Origin: Acidobacteriota bacterium
GTDB taxonomy: Bacteria > Acidobacteriota > Terriglobia > Terriglobales > Acidobacteriaceae
Direction: 5' to 3'
Assembly (NCBI GenBank): GCA_021810175.1
Contig: JAJZJJ010000197.1
Location: forward strand, 1 to 6,132
Length of the DNA stretch: 6,132 bases
Shown here: positions 1-5,462 of the stretch, in pieces
Position numbering within the stretch: position 1 is the first letter of the stretch
Layout: each line of letters starts with the position of its first letter
The notes under the pieces: generated by a model
The model's database searches: none
What the model saw: only the letters and a program-made list of their open reading frames with translations
What the model was told of the DNA's origin: nothing
Translations under genes and position numbers: made by a program

Positions 1-104
1 TCCGGTGGCTGTTCGAGAACGACAGTCTCTACCTGAATCTCGTAGAGGCTGAGAAGGACGGCGCGAATGCGCTCCTGAAGCTGCTTTTGCTGGGCTAGAT
101 ACAC
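1..104 (-). CDS. argS: Arginyl-tRNA synthetase, N-terminal fragment (runs off the window's left edge)
   Basis: Read on the minus strand from a GTG at 104-102, the frame stays open to the window edge and gives 34 codons, beginning MYLAQQKQLQERIRAVL and ending VVLEQPP. An amphipathic first helix followed by a strand ending in EQPP is how the ArgRS N-terminal (tRNA D-loop recognition) domain begins in many bacteria; family members continue with a K-x-x-x-GD/E-x-A-x-P segment that would lie beyond the edge. The GTG start is supported by GGTGG at 116-112, seven bases upstream, and by a candidate extended -10 at 149-141. ArgRS is a class I cytoplasmic enzyme that attaches arginine to tRNA-Arg. The catalytic core (HIGH and KMSKS motifs) is not in the window, so the identification rests on the short N-terminus plus the divergent promoter layout. 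An unrelated protein with a similar N-terminus cannot be excluded. Confidence 0.6.
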   Translation of the reverse strand, partial: MYLAQQKQLQERIRAVLLSLYEIQVETVVLEQPP

Positions 105-111
105 GCGAAAA

Positions 112-116
112 CCACC
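112..116 (-). promoter_or_regulatory. Ribosome-binding site for the argS-like gene
   Basis: The minus strand reads GGTGG, one mismatch from GGAGG, with seven bases before the GTG at 104-102. This spacing favours GTG over the other in-frame codons upstream, none of which is ATG. The match is modest but well placed. Confidence 0.5.
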
Positions 117-135
117 GGCTGAAATCGTAAGGAAA

Positions 136-152
136 GCCTGATTTTATCAGGC
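136..152. repeat. Short perfect inverted repeat over the argS-side -10
   Basis: GCCTGAT (136-142), a TTT spacer (143-145) and ATCAGGC (146-152) form a perfect 7-bp inverted repeat. It encloses the candidate minus-strand -10, so it could be a repressor operator. It lies upstream of the predicted start sites of both flanking genes, so it should not be in either mRNA, and it lacks a U-tract on either strand that would suggest a terminator. Seven base pairs is short enough to arise by chance. Confidence 0.35.
141..149 (-). promoter_or_regulatory. Candidate extended -10 promoter for the argS-like gene
   Basis: The minus strand reads TGATAAAAT (149 down to 141), that is TG-N followed by TAAAAT, one mismatch from TATAAT. 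Transcription would begin near 134, giving a 5' UTR of about 30 nt that includes the GGTGG site. No convincing -35 hexamer lies 16-18 bp upstream, as expected for an extended -10 promoter. The element sits inside the 7-bp inverted repeat at 136-152. Confidence 0.45.
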
Positions 153-236
153 GAGCCGTCCCATCCCCTCGCGCGCCTCACGCTGCGCATCCCGCCCGCT
201 TGCCATAGTTCCAGAACCCTACCCAACAACACCCGC

Positions 237-245
237 TGCTAAAAT
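237..245 (+). promoter_or_regulatory. Candidate extended -10 promoter for metG
   Basis: The plus strand reads TGCTAAAAT, an extended -10 (TG-N plus TAAAAT) with one mismatch from consensus. Transcription would start near 252, leaving a short leader of about 19 nt before the metG ATG at 271. No -35 at the standard distance is apparent. The leader has no clear Shine-Dalgarno sequence; only GAG at 255-257 is purine-rich. It nearly matches the oppositely oriented TGATAAAAT serving argS. Confidence 0.5.
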
Positions 246-270
246 CGAAACTGCGAGTCTCCCGCCGCCC

Positions 271-2517
271 ATGGCCGAAAAGTTCTATCTCTCCACGCCC
301 ATCTACTACGTCAATGCCCGGCCGCATATCGGGACCACCTACACCACGGTCGTCGCCGACGCCATCGCCCGCCGCAAACGCGCCCTCGGTATCGACACAT
401 GGTTCCTCACCGGCACGGACGAGCATGGTCAGAAGATCGAGCGCTCCGCTGCCAAAGCTGGCTGCACTCCCAAAGAATTCGCCGACGACGTCTCCGCCCG
501 CTTCCGCTCCCTCTGGGACCGCATGGGCCTTACATACGACGACTTCATCCGCACCACCGAGCCCCGCCACACCCAGGCCGTCCAGAAGCTCTTCTCTCTC
601 CTCAAAGAGCGCGGCTTCATCTACAAGGGCTCTTACACCGGCCAGTATTGCGTCTCCGACGAGGCCTACGTCGACGTCCCTCCCGGCGCGCCCTGCCCCG
701 AATGCGGCCGTCCCACGGAAACCATCAACGAGGAAAACTACTTCTTCAAGCTCTCCGCCTTCGAGCGCGTCCTCCTCGAATACTACGAAGCACACCCTGA
801 CTTCATCCGTCCTGAGACCCGCCGCAACGAAGTCATCTCCTTCGTCAAAGCCGGCCTCAAAGATCTCTCCGTCAGCCGCACCAGCTTCACCTGGGGCATT
901 CCCGTCCCCGGCGACGAAAAGCACGTCATCTACGTCTGGATGGACGCCCTCGCCAACTACATCACCGCCCTCGGCTGGGGCAGCAACGACACCTCGAAGT
1001 TCGACCGCTACTGGCCCGCCGACATCCACATCGTCGGCAAGGAAATCACCCGCTTCCACTGCGTCTACTGGCCCGCGTTCCTGCTGGCCGCCGGCATCCC
1101 GCTCCCGCAGAGCATCGTCGGCCACGGCTGGCTCCTCTTCGAAGAGAGCAAAATGTCCAAATCTCGCGGCAACATCGTCCGCGCGGAAACCATCATGGAC
1201 ACCTTCGGCGCCATGAAGCCCGATCTCCCCGCCGCAGAGCAGGATCGCTTCGGAGCCGACGTTCTTCGCTACTTCCTCCTCCGCGAAGTCGTCTTCGGCC
1301 ACGACGGCAGCTTCTCCTTCGACGCCCTCGTCCAGCGCTATAACTCCGATCTCGCCAACGGCTACGGCAATCTCGTCAGCCGCACCCTCGCCATGATCGG
1401 CCGCTACTTCGACGGCGTCATCCCGGAACCCGTCGGCGGCGTCACCGCGGCCCAGGCCAGCTCTATTCCCGTTGAGATCCCGCAGGCCGTTGCCGCCTTC
1501 TCCTCGCACTTCGACAATCTGGAGTTTTCCCGCGCGCTGGAATCCGCCTGGGCCATGGTCGCCGCCGTCGACGGCTATCTCACCGCCACAGCGCCCTGGA
1601 AACAGCCCGAGAGCGTCACGGACGAGCAGCAGCAGGCTCTCCGCGCCACCGTTCTCTACACCGCCGCCGAAGCCATCCGCATCGTCACCGCTCTCATCTA
1701 CCCCGTCATTCCCGACGCCGCCGCCAAAGTCTGGGCCCAGCTCGGCCTCGGCGACCTCGCTTCCGCCAACCTTACAAACCTCAGCTGGGGCGGCCTCGTC
1801 CCCGGCACAAAGCTCGGCGACCTCAGTCCCCTCTTCCCCCGCGCCGACAAGGAGACCATCACCCGTATGAGCGAACTGGAACAGCAGAACAATCCACCGG
1901 CCCCGGAAGCAGCTCCCGCCACTGTCCCGCAGAAGTCCTCCAGCGCGCACATCTCAAAGCTCCACTCCCTCATCGACGGCCTCGGTATTGCCATCTCTGA
2001 ATCCACCAACGAAACCGCGGCCATCCTCGCTCTCGAAGGCGCCATCGCGGAAACCCTCCGCGAGGCCTTCGGCGGCAATCGGTCCCATCCCACCGTCCCC
2101 CCGAACCTCGCTCCCGGAACCGCGACTCCGCCGCCCACCGCAACCACCCCTGCAGCGGTAGCGCCGGCCCCGGCCGACCAGCTGGCATCCGACAAAATCG
2201 CCATCGACGACTTCGCCAAAGTCGAGCTGCGCGTCGCCCAGGTCAAAGTCGCCGAGCGCGTTCCCAAAGCCGACAAGCTGCTCCGCCTCGAAGTCGACCT
2301 CGGCACTGAAACGCGCCAGATCCTCGCCGGCATCGCGGAATCTTATGCCCCCGAGTCCCTCATCGGCCGGAAAGTCGTCATCGTCGCCAATCTCGCTCCC
2401 CGCAAGCTCCGCGGACTCGAATCCAACGGCATGATCGTCGCCGCCTCCACCGCCGACGGCAAAGCCGTCCTCGCCACCTTCGCCGAAGACGTGGAGATCG
2501 GCGCGCGCCTGAAGTAG
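271..2517 (+). CDS. metG: Methionyl-tRNA synthetase with C-terminal Trbp111-like tRNA-binding domain
   Basis: This 748-residue class I enzyme activates methionine and loads it onto tRNA-Met, including the initiator, in the cytoplasm. The Rossmann catalytic core begins directly after the start (YLSTPIYYVNARPHIGT), with the HIGH-type signature at residues 18-21 and KMSKS at 294-298. The zinc-knuckle insertion spans about 127-148 with C127, C142 and C145; the second position of the first pair is D130 rather than Cys. The helical anticodon-binding domain runs from about 355 to 525 (NGYGNLVSRT at 363-372, APWK at 441-444). A linker at about 535-640 is rich in Pro, Ala and Thr but contains a helix-like segment (about 560-600). 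Residues 643-748 form an EMAP-II/Trbp111 OB-fold domain (DFAKVELRVAQV, then NLAPRKLRGLESNGMI), which promotes dimerisation and tRNA binding. The ATG at 271 fits the expected N-terminus. A divergent argS-like gene lies upstream and a toxin-antitoxin pair begins 42 bp downstream. Confidence 0.97.
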   Translation: MAEKFYLSTPIYYVNARPHIGTTYTTVVADAIARRKRALGIDTWFLTGTDEHGQKIERSAAKAGCTPKEFADDVSARFRSLWDRMGLTYDDFIRTTEPRHTQAVQKLFSLLKERGFIYKGSYTGQYCVSDEAYVDVPPGAPCPECGRPTETINEENYFFKLSAFERVLLEYYEAHPDFIRPETRRNEVISFVKAGLKDLSVSRTSFTWGIPVPGDEKHVIYVWMDALANYITALGWGSNDTSKFDRYWPADIHIVGKEITRFHCVYWPAFLLAAGIPLPQSIVGHGWLLFEESKMSKSRGNIVRAETIMDTFGAMKPDLPAAEQDRFGADVLRYFLLREVVFGHDGSFSFDALVQRYNSDLANGYGNLVSRTLAMIGRYFDGVIPEPVGGVTAAQASSIPVEIPQAVAAFSSHFDNLEFSRALESAWAMVAAVDGYLTATAPWKQPESVTDEQQQALRATVLYTAAEAIRIVTALIYPVIPDAAAKVWAQLGLGDLASANLTNLSWGGLVPGTKLGDLSPLFPRADKETITRMSELEQQNNPPAPEAAPATVPQKSSSAHISKLHSLIDGLGIAISESTNETAAILALEGAIAETLREAFGGNRSHPTVPPNLAPGTATPPPTATTPAAVAPAPADQLASDKIAIDDFAKVELRVAQVKVAERVPKADKLLRLEVDLGTETRQILAGIAESYAPESLIGRKVVIVANLAPRKLRGLESNGMIVAASTADGKAVLATFAEDVEIGARLK

Positions 2518-2530
2518 CCGGAGCGACCTC

Positions 2531-2539
2531 TGCTATACT
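2531..2539 (+). promoter_or_regulatory. Candidate extended -10 promoter for the toxin-antitoxin operon
   Basis: The plus strand reads TGCTATACT: TG-C followed by TATACT, one mismatch from TATAAT. Transcription would begin near 2546, inside the right arm of the palindrome, giving a leader of about 14 nt that still contains AGAGG. No good -35 is seen 16-18 bp upstream, where the last codons of metG lie. Because of the TT spacer the mirror-image element on the minus strand is the weaker TATACA, so the promoter should favour the plus direction. Confidence 0.6.
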
Positions 2540-2547
2540 TGTATAGC

Positions 2548-2552
2548 AGAGG
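2548..2552 (+). promoter_or_regulatory. Ribosome-binding site of the antitoxin gene
   Basis: AGAGG lies seven bases before the ATG at 2560, which fixes that ATG as the start rather than the in-frame TTG at 2539 inside the palindrome. The site is in the right arm of the inverted repeat and would pair with CCTCT of the left arm in any transcript that begins upstream of 2524. Confidence 0.7.
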
Positions 2553-2559
2553 TCGAATT

Positions 2560-2784
2560 ATGCTTGCCATTCGGCTCCCCGAAGACATTGAAAAGCGTCT
2601 TGACCGGCTGGCGAAACGCTCCGGCCGCACGAAAACCTATTACGCCCGCGAAGCCATCCTCCAGCACATCGAAGACCTCGAAGACCTCCAGATCGCTGAA
2701 GAACGCCTTCGTGCTCTCAGGGAAGGCCGCAGCAGAACCTACACGCACGAAGAAATAGAGCGCGAACTTGGCCTGGACGATTGA
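2560..2784 (+). CDS. relB: RelB-family ribbon-helix-helix antitoxin (type II toxin-antitoxin)
   Basis: This 74-residue protein begins MLAIRLPEDIEKRLDRLA. Residues 2-6 (LAIRL) form the DNA-contacting beta strand of a ribbon-helix-helix fold and residues 7-40 the two helices (GRTKTYYAREAI at 22-33), as in the RelB/DUF6290 group. The acidic tail (about 41-74, ending ERELGLDD) is the expected toxin-wrapping segment. It should dimerise, bind the palindrome just upstream, and neutralise the toxin encoded by the next gene. The ATG at 2560 is chosen because of AGAGG at 2548-2552 and the match to the usual family N-terminus. The 3' end overlaps the toxin start by 17 nt, the usual coupling for such pairs. 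Naming as RelB is by family resemblance; antitoxin names across the RelBE, ParDE and StbDE groups are used loosely. Confidence 0.9.
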   Translation: MLAIRLPEDIEKRLDRLAKRSGRTKTYYAREAILQHIEDLEDLQIAEERLRALREGRSRTYTHEEIERELGLDD

Positions 2785-3037
2785 GTACGATGCATCGGCC
2801 AGGAAGGATCTCTCCAGGCTCGATAAACAGATTGCACGGCGCATAGTCACTTTCCTGCACGATCGCGTTGCCCCCCTGGAAGATCCGCGCAGCATCGGCC
2901 AGCCTCTCCAGGGATCCGAGTTCAGCGGCCTCTGGCGTTACCGGGTAGGCGATTACCGCCTCATCTGCGAAATTCAGGAGAGCAGGATCGTGGTCCTCGT
3001 TCTCCACGTGGGCCATCGCCGCGAGATTTATCGATGA
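2768..3037 (+). CDS. relE: RelE/ParE-superfamily toxin, probable mRNA interferase
   Basis: This 89-residue protein begins MAWTIEYDASARKDLSRLD, the standard start of RelE/StbE-type toxins, which supports the TTG at 2768. AGAG at 2757-2760 is a weak ribosome-binding site seven bases upstream. Two N-terminal helices are followed by the beta sheet with WRYRVGDYRLI (56-66) and VGHRREIYR (81-89). By comparison with E. coli RelE, R64 corresponds to R61, the arginines at 84-85 to R81 and Y88 to Y87; R57 and R59 stand where RelE has K52 and K54. Its active-site pattern therefore suggests ribosome-dependent mRNA cleavage, but a ParE-like gyrase target is not excluded by sequence alone. The gene overlaps the antitoxin by 17 nt and tatD by 4 nt (ATGA). 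It uses AGG, CGG, CGA and ATA codons that are rare in its neighbours, consistent with acquisition from elsewhere. Confidence 0.9.
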   Translation: MAWTIEYDASARKDLSRLDKQIARRIVTFLHDRVAPLEDPRSIGQPLQGSEFSGLWRYRVGDYRLICEIQESRIVVLVLHVGHRREIYR

Positions 3038-3873
3038 TCGATTCCCACTGCCATCTCGACAGCCCCCGCTACGACGACGACCGCACCGCCCTGCTCCAGC
3101 GCGCCTTTTCCGCCGGTGTCCTCGAAGTCCTCTCCATCGGCATCGGCGACGGACCCGACACCATGCACCGCGCTCTCGAAATCAGCCGTGAATACGCCGG
3201 CCAGCCCGGCATTCCGCGCATCTGGGCCAGCGCCGGAATCCATCCCCACGAAGCTCGCCTCGCCGACGACGCCGCCTGCTCCAGACTCGACTCGCTCCTT
3301 CAGGAGCCGGAAGTCATCACCTGTGGCGAGATCGGCCTCGACTACTTCTACGACCATTCCCCACGCGAAGAGCAAAAGGCCGTCTTCGCCCGCCAGATGG
3401 AGATCGCCGCCGCCCGGCGTAAGCCCATCGTCATCCACTGCCGCCCCTCAGACGGCAGCACCAATGCGTGGGACGATACCCTGGAGATGCTCCGCTATCA
3501 GTGGGCCGCCACCGGCCTCGGCGGCATTCTTCACTGCTTCACCGGCGAGCTCCACCATGCCACGGCTGCCATCGACCTTGGCTTCCTCATCTCCTTCGCC
3601 GGCAACATCACCTTTCCCAAGGCCGAATCGATCCGCGTCGCCGCTGTCGCTCTTCCGCTGGACCACATGCTCATCGAGACGGATGCTCCCTTCCTCGCGC
3701 CCGTCCCCAATCGCGGCAAACGCAATGAGCCGGCCTGGGTCCGGGAAGTTGCCGCCAAAATCGCCGAACTCCGCGGCATCGCTCCGGAAGAGGTCGCCGC
3801 CCGCACCTCCGAAAACTTCCGATCGTTCTTCCGCACGGAAATTGCCGGAAACTCGGGAAATTCCTCCCATTAG
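3034..3873 (+). CDS. tatD: TatD-family metal-dependent deoxyribonuclease
   Basis: This 279-residue TIM-barrel amidohydrolase-type protein is close to the usual family length of about 260-280. It has the full metal-ligand set: H5 and H7 in MIDSHCHLD, E99 in ITCGEIGLDYFY, H135 in PIVIHCRP, H167 in ILHCFTGE and D217 in MLIETDAPFLAP. TatD proteins are cytoplasmic 3'-5' exonucleases linked to DNA repair and DNA degradation; despite the name they are not part of Tat export. The ATG at 3034 overlaps the toxin stop codon (ATGA). No good Shine-Dalgarno sequence precedes it, so translation probably depends on ribosomes finishing the toxin gene. tatD is commonly found next to metG, as with metS and yabD in Bacillus subtilis, so the toxin-antitoxin pair appears to separate an old gene pair. 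The C-terminal tail (about 268-279, rich in Asn, Gly and Ser) is probably disordered. Confidence 0.95.
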   Translation: MIDSHCHLDSPRYDDDRTALLQRAFSAGVLEVLSIGIGDGPDTMHRALEISREYAGQPGIPRIWASAGIHPHEARLADDAACSRLDSLLQEPEVITCGEIGLDYFYDHSPREEQKAVFARQMEIAAARRKPIVIHCRPSDGSTNAWDDTLEMLRYQWAATGLGGILHCFTGELHHATAAIDLGFLISFAGNITFPKAESIRVAAVALPLDHMLIETDAPFLAPVPNRGKRNEPAWVREVAAKIAELRGIAPEEVAARTSENFRSFFRTEIAGNSGNSSH

Positions 3874-3875
3874 CG

Positions 3876-3881
3876 GATAAT
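3876..3881 (+). promoter_or_regulatory. Possible weak -10 element before yajQ
   Basis: GATAAT, one mismatch from TATAAT, lies in the 28-bp gap between tatD and yajQ, with the ATG 20 bp further on. There is neither a TG extension nor a recognisable -35, so co-transcription from upstream is at least as likely. Confidence 0.25.
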
Positions 3882-3901
3882 CTAAGAGAAAAGAGACTGG
3901 T

Positions 3902-4402
3902 ATGGCAGCAGATAACTCCTTCGATATTGTCAGCAAGGTAGATGTGCAGGAAGTCCGCAATGCGATCGATCAGGCGGTCAAGGAAGTCCGTACCCGCTTC
4001 GATCTCAAAGACTCCAAATCCGAAATCCGCATCGAAGGCGAGGACTCCATTCACCTCGCCTCCGCCGATGAATATAAGCTGGAAGCAGTGACCGAAATCC
4101 TCCGGCAAAAACTTGTCAAACGCGGAGTCTCGCTCAAATCGCTCACCTTCGGTACAGTAGAATCTGCGGCTGGTTCGACCGTGCGGCAAAAAATCACCCT
4201 CCAGCAGGGCATCGCCGGCGAAAAAGCCAAAGAAATCGTGAAAATTGTTAAAGACTCGAAATTGAAGGTCCAGGCATCCATTCAGGGAGACACCGTGCGC
4301 GTCTCCGGCAAGGATCGCGACGCTCTCCAGCAGGTCATTGCCCTGCTCCGCGGACGCGACCTCGGCATCGATATGCAGTTCACCAATTACCGCTCCAGCT
4401 GA
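3902..4402 (+). CDS. yajQ: YajQ-family nucleotide / cyclic-di-GMP-binding protein
   Basis: This 166-residue protein matches the YajQ (DUF520) family in length and signatures: FDIVSKVDVQEVRNAIDQA near the N-terminus, RFDLKDSKSEI (32-42), and a C-terminal half ending VIALLRGRDLGIDMQFTNYR. The fold is two ferredoxin-like domains. Family members bind nucleotides or nucleic acid; the Xanthomonas member binds cyclic-di-GMP and modulates a transcription factor, and whether this one does is inference. The protein is soluble, with no signal peptide or membrane segment. The ATG at 3902 follows a purine-rich run (AAGAGA, 3891-3896), a weak ribosome-binding site. The gene lies 28 bp after tatD and 31 bp before the polyprenyl synthase gene. 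It has more Lys codons and less C-heavy third positions than metG or tatD. Confidence 0.93.
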   Translation: MAADNSFDIVSKVDVQEVRNAIDQAVKEVRTRFDLKDSKSEIRIEGEDSIHLASADEYKLEAVTEILRQKLVKRGVSLKSLTFGTVESAAGSTVRQKITLQQGIAGEKAKEIVKIVKDSKLKVQASIQGDTVRVSGKDRDALQQVIALLRGRDLGIDMQFTNYRSS

Positions 4403-4420
4403 GCGGCCGGCCCCGCGGTT

Positions 4421-4426
4421 GAGGAA
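4421..4426 (+). promoter_or_regulatory. Ribosome-binding site that fixes a TTG start for the polyprenyl synthase gene
   Basis: GAGGAA ends seven bases before the TTG at 4434, the best Shine-Dalgarno match in this segment. It supports the TTG as the real start; the first in-frame ATG is at 4647 (residue 72), inside the conserved catalytic domain. Confidence 0.7.
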
Positions 4427-4433
4427 CGATTGA

Positions 4434-5426
4434 TTGAGCACAGTAGCGACAACGACGGCCAAAGAAGTCTTCGATTTGCTGCACGATGACCTCGTTGCCA
4501 TTGAACGGGAATTCGGCGCCGATGCCGTCTCCTCCGTCCAGGCCATCACCGAGATCTCCGACTACCTGCGCGAGGGCGGCGGCAAGCGCATCCGTCCCTC
4601 CCTGCTCCTCCTCGCTGCCCGCGGCCTTGGCTACAGCGGCCGTGGCATGATCCGCCTCGGCGCCGTCGTCGAAATGGTCCATACCGCCACCCTCGTCCAC
4701 GACGACATCATCGATGCCGCTGATACCCGCCGCGGACGCCCCTCCACCAACCGCGCCTGGGGCAGCAACAAATGCGTTCTCGTCGGCGACTGGCTCTACA
4801 TGCAGGCCTTCCGCATCGCCCTCTCGGAACGCAAATTCCGCATCCTCGAGCTTCTCATCGGACTCACCCAGCAGATGGTCGAAGGCGAGCTCCTCCAGAT
4901 GGAGCGCCTCGGCAAATCCATCTCCGAGGACGAGTACAAAGACCTCATCTACCGCAAAACCGCCTGCCTCTTCGAAGTCTCCATGCGCCTCGGCGCTGTC
5001 CTCTCCGGAGCCAGCCCCGAAGTGGAAAATTCCCTCGGCGACTTCGGCCGCAATCTTGGCCTGGCCTTCCAGATCATCGACGACGTCCTCGACCTCACCG
5101 CCACTGAGGATATCCTCGGCAAACCCGTCGCCAGCGATCTCCGCGAAGGCAAAGCCACTCTCGCCGTCATCCATACCCTCGGCAACGGCTGCACGCCCGC
5201 CGAGCGCGCGGCCATCCAGACCGTCCTCGAGGATCAGAACTTCGACCGCGTCTCCCATGCGGATATCCTGCGCATCCTGCAGCGCAACGAATCTGTCAGC
5301 TATGCCCTGAATGCCGCTTATGCTTATGCGGCCGAAGCCCAGGCATCTCTCGCAGTTCTGCCGGATTCCGTCTACAAGCGCGCCCTGCAGTGGATGCCCG
5401 AGTTTGTCGTGGCCCGCGACAAGTAA
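4434..5426 (+). CDS. ispB: Long-chain all-trans polyprenyl diphosphate synthase (octaprenyl type)
   Basis: This 330-residue class I isoprenyl diphosphate synthase condenses isopentenyl diphosphate onto an allylic diphosphate to build the side chain of menaquinone or ubiquinone. Visible motifs are GGGKRIRP (48-55, isopentenyl diphosphate binding), the first aspartate-rich motif DDIID at 90-94 within HTATLVHDDIIDAADTRRG, and the second, DDVLD at 216-220, preceded by AFQII. Residue -5 from the first motif is Ala (A85), with Thr at -4. Small residues there leave the product tunnel open and favour long chains, unlike FPP/GGPP synthases, which have bulky aromatics. Chain length (C35-C45) cannot be fixed from sequence; if this is an acidobacterium, menaquinone-8 is a reasonable guess. 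It starts at TTG (4434) with GAGGAA upstream and follows yajQ after 31 bp. The N-terminal extension is short and there is no signal peptide. Confidence 0.92.
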   Translation: MSTVATTTAKEVFDLLHDDLVAIEREFGADAVSSVQAITEISDYLREGGGKRIRPSLLLLAARGLGYSGRGMIRLGAVVEMVHTATLVHDDIIDAADTRRGRPSTNRAWGSNKCVLVGDWLYMQAFRIALSERKFRILELLIGLTQQMVEGELLQMERLGKSISEDEYKDLIYRKTACLFEVSMRLGAVLSGASPEVENSLGDFGRNLGLAFQIIDDVLDLTATEDILGKPVASDLREGKATLAVIHTLGNGCTPAERAAIQTVLEDQNFDRVSHADILRILQRNESVSYALNAAYAYAAEAQASLAVLPDSVYKRALQWMPEFVVARDK

Positions 5427-5462
5427 CCCCGTTCGCCCGCTCCCCGCTGTACCCTTGCTGTA
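5427..5462 (+). other. 36-bp gap before lpxD; no clear promoter, ribosome-binding site or terminator
   Basis: The gap is pyrimidine-rich and lacks a Shine-Dalgarno sequence before the lpxD ATG. GCTGTA occurs twice (5446-5451 and 5457-5462), 11 bp apart. The ispB stop codon is in the same frame as lpxD, with no ATG, GTG or TTG codon between them. No hairpin with a U-tract is present, so lpxD is probably transcribed together with ispB. Confidence 0.4.

Larger units (their letters stand above)
2524..2555. repeat. Perfect 15-bp inverted repeat: probable toxin-antitoxin operator and possible RNA hairpin
   Basis: The left arm CGACCTCTGCTATAC (2524-2538) is the exact reverse complement of the right arm (2541-2555), with only TT between them. 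The repeat begins 6 bp after the metG stop codon and ends 4 bp before the antitoxin ATG. The left half carries an extended -10 and the right half carries the antitoxin Shine-Dalgarno sequence. Ribbon-helix-helix antitoxins usually repress their own operon by binding palindromes that overlap the promoter, so this is the expected operator. If transcribed from upstream, the RNA would fold into a strong hairpin. No U-tract follows (AATTATG), so it is not a canonical intrinsic terminator. Confidence 0.85.

Noticed and set aside
200..205. TTGCCA as a -35 for metG
   Set aside because: It resembles TTGACA but lies 34 bp from the -10 at 240-245, far from the 16-18 bp required, and no other -10 is at the right distance.
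314..1216. 300-codon plus-strand frame inside metG
   Set aside because: It is an out-of-frame reading with a Ser/Pro/Ala-dominated product, as expected from a +1 shift of C-rich codons.
178..1950. 590-codon open frame on the minus strand opposite metG
   Set aside because: It is an antisense shadow of the C-rich third positions of metG. Its product is a Gly/Ala/Asp/Glu/Val-rich sequence with no recognisable domain, while metG has complete motifs.
2539..2559. In-frame TTG 21 bp upstream of the antitoxin ATG, adding seven residues
   Set aside because: It lies in the palindrome and overlaps the -10, upstream of the predicted transcript start. The ATG at 2560 has AGAGG at the correct spacing and gives the family's normal N-terminus.
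2524..2563. Palindrome after metG as an intrinsic terminator
   Set aside because: The stem is strong but is followed by AATTATG rather than a U-tract, and it contains promoter and ribosome-binding elements of the next genes. Some attenuation remains possible.
4380..5258. 292-codon minus-strand frame opposite the polyprenyl synthase gene
   Set aside because: It shows the same antisense artefact: low-complexity acidic/Gly/Ala composition over a gene with intact catalytic motifs.
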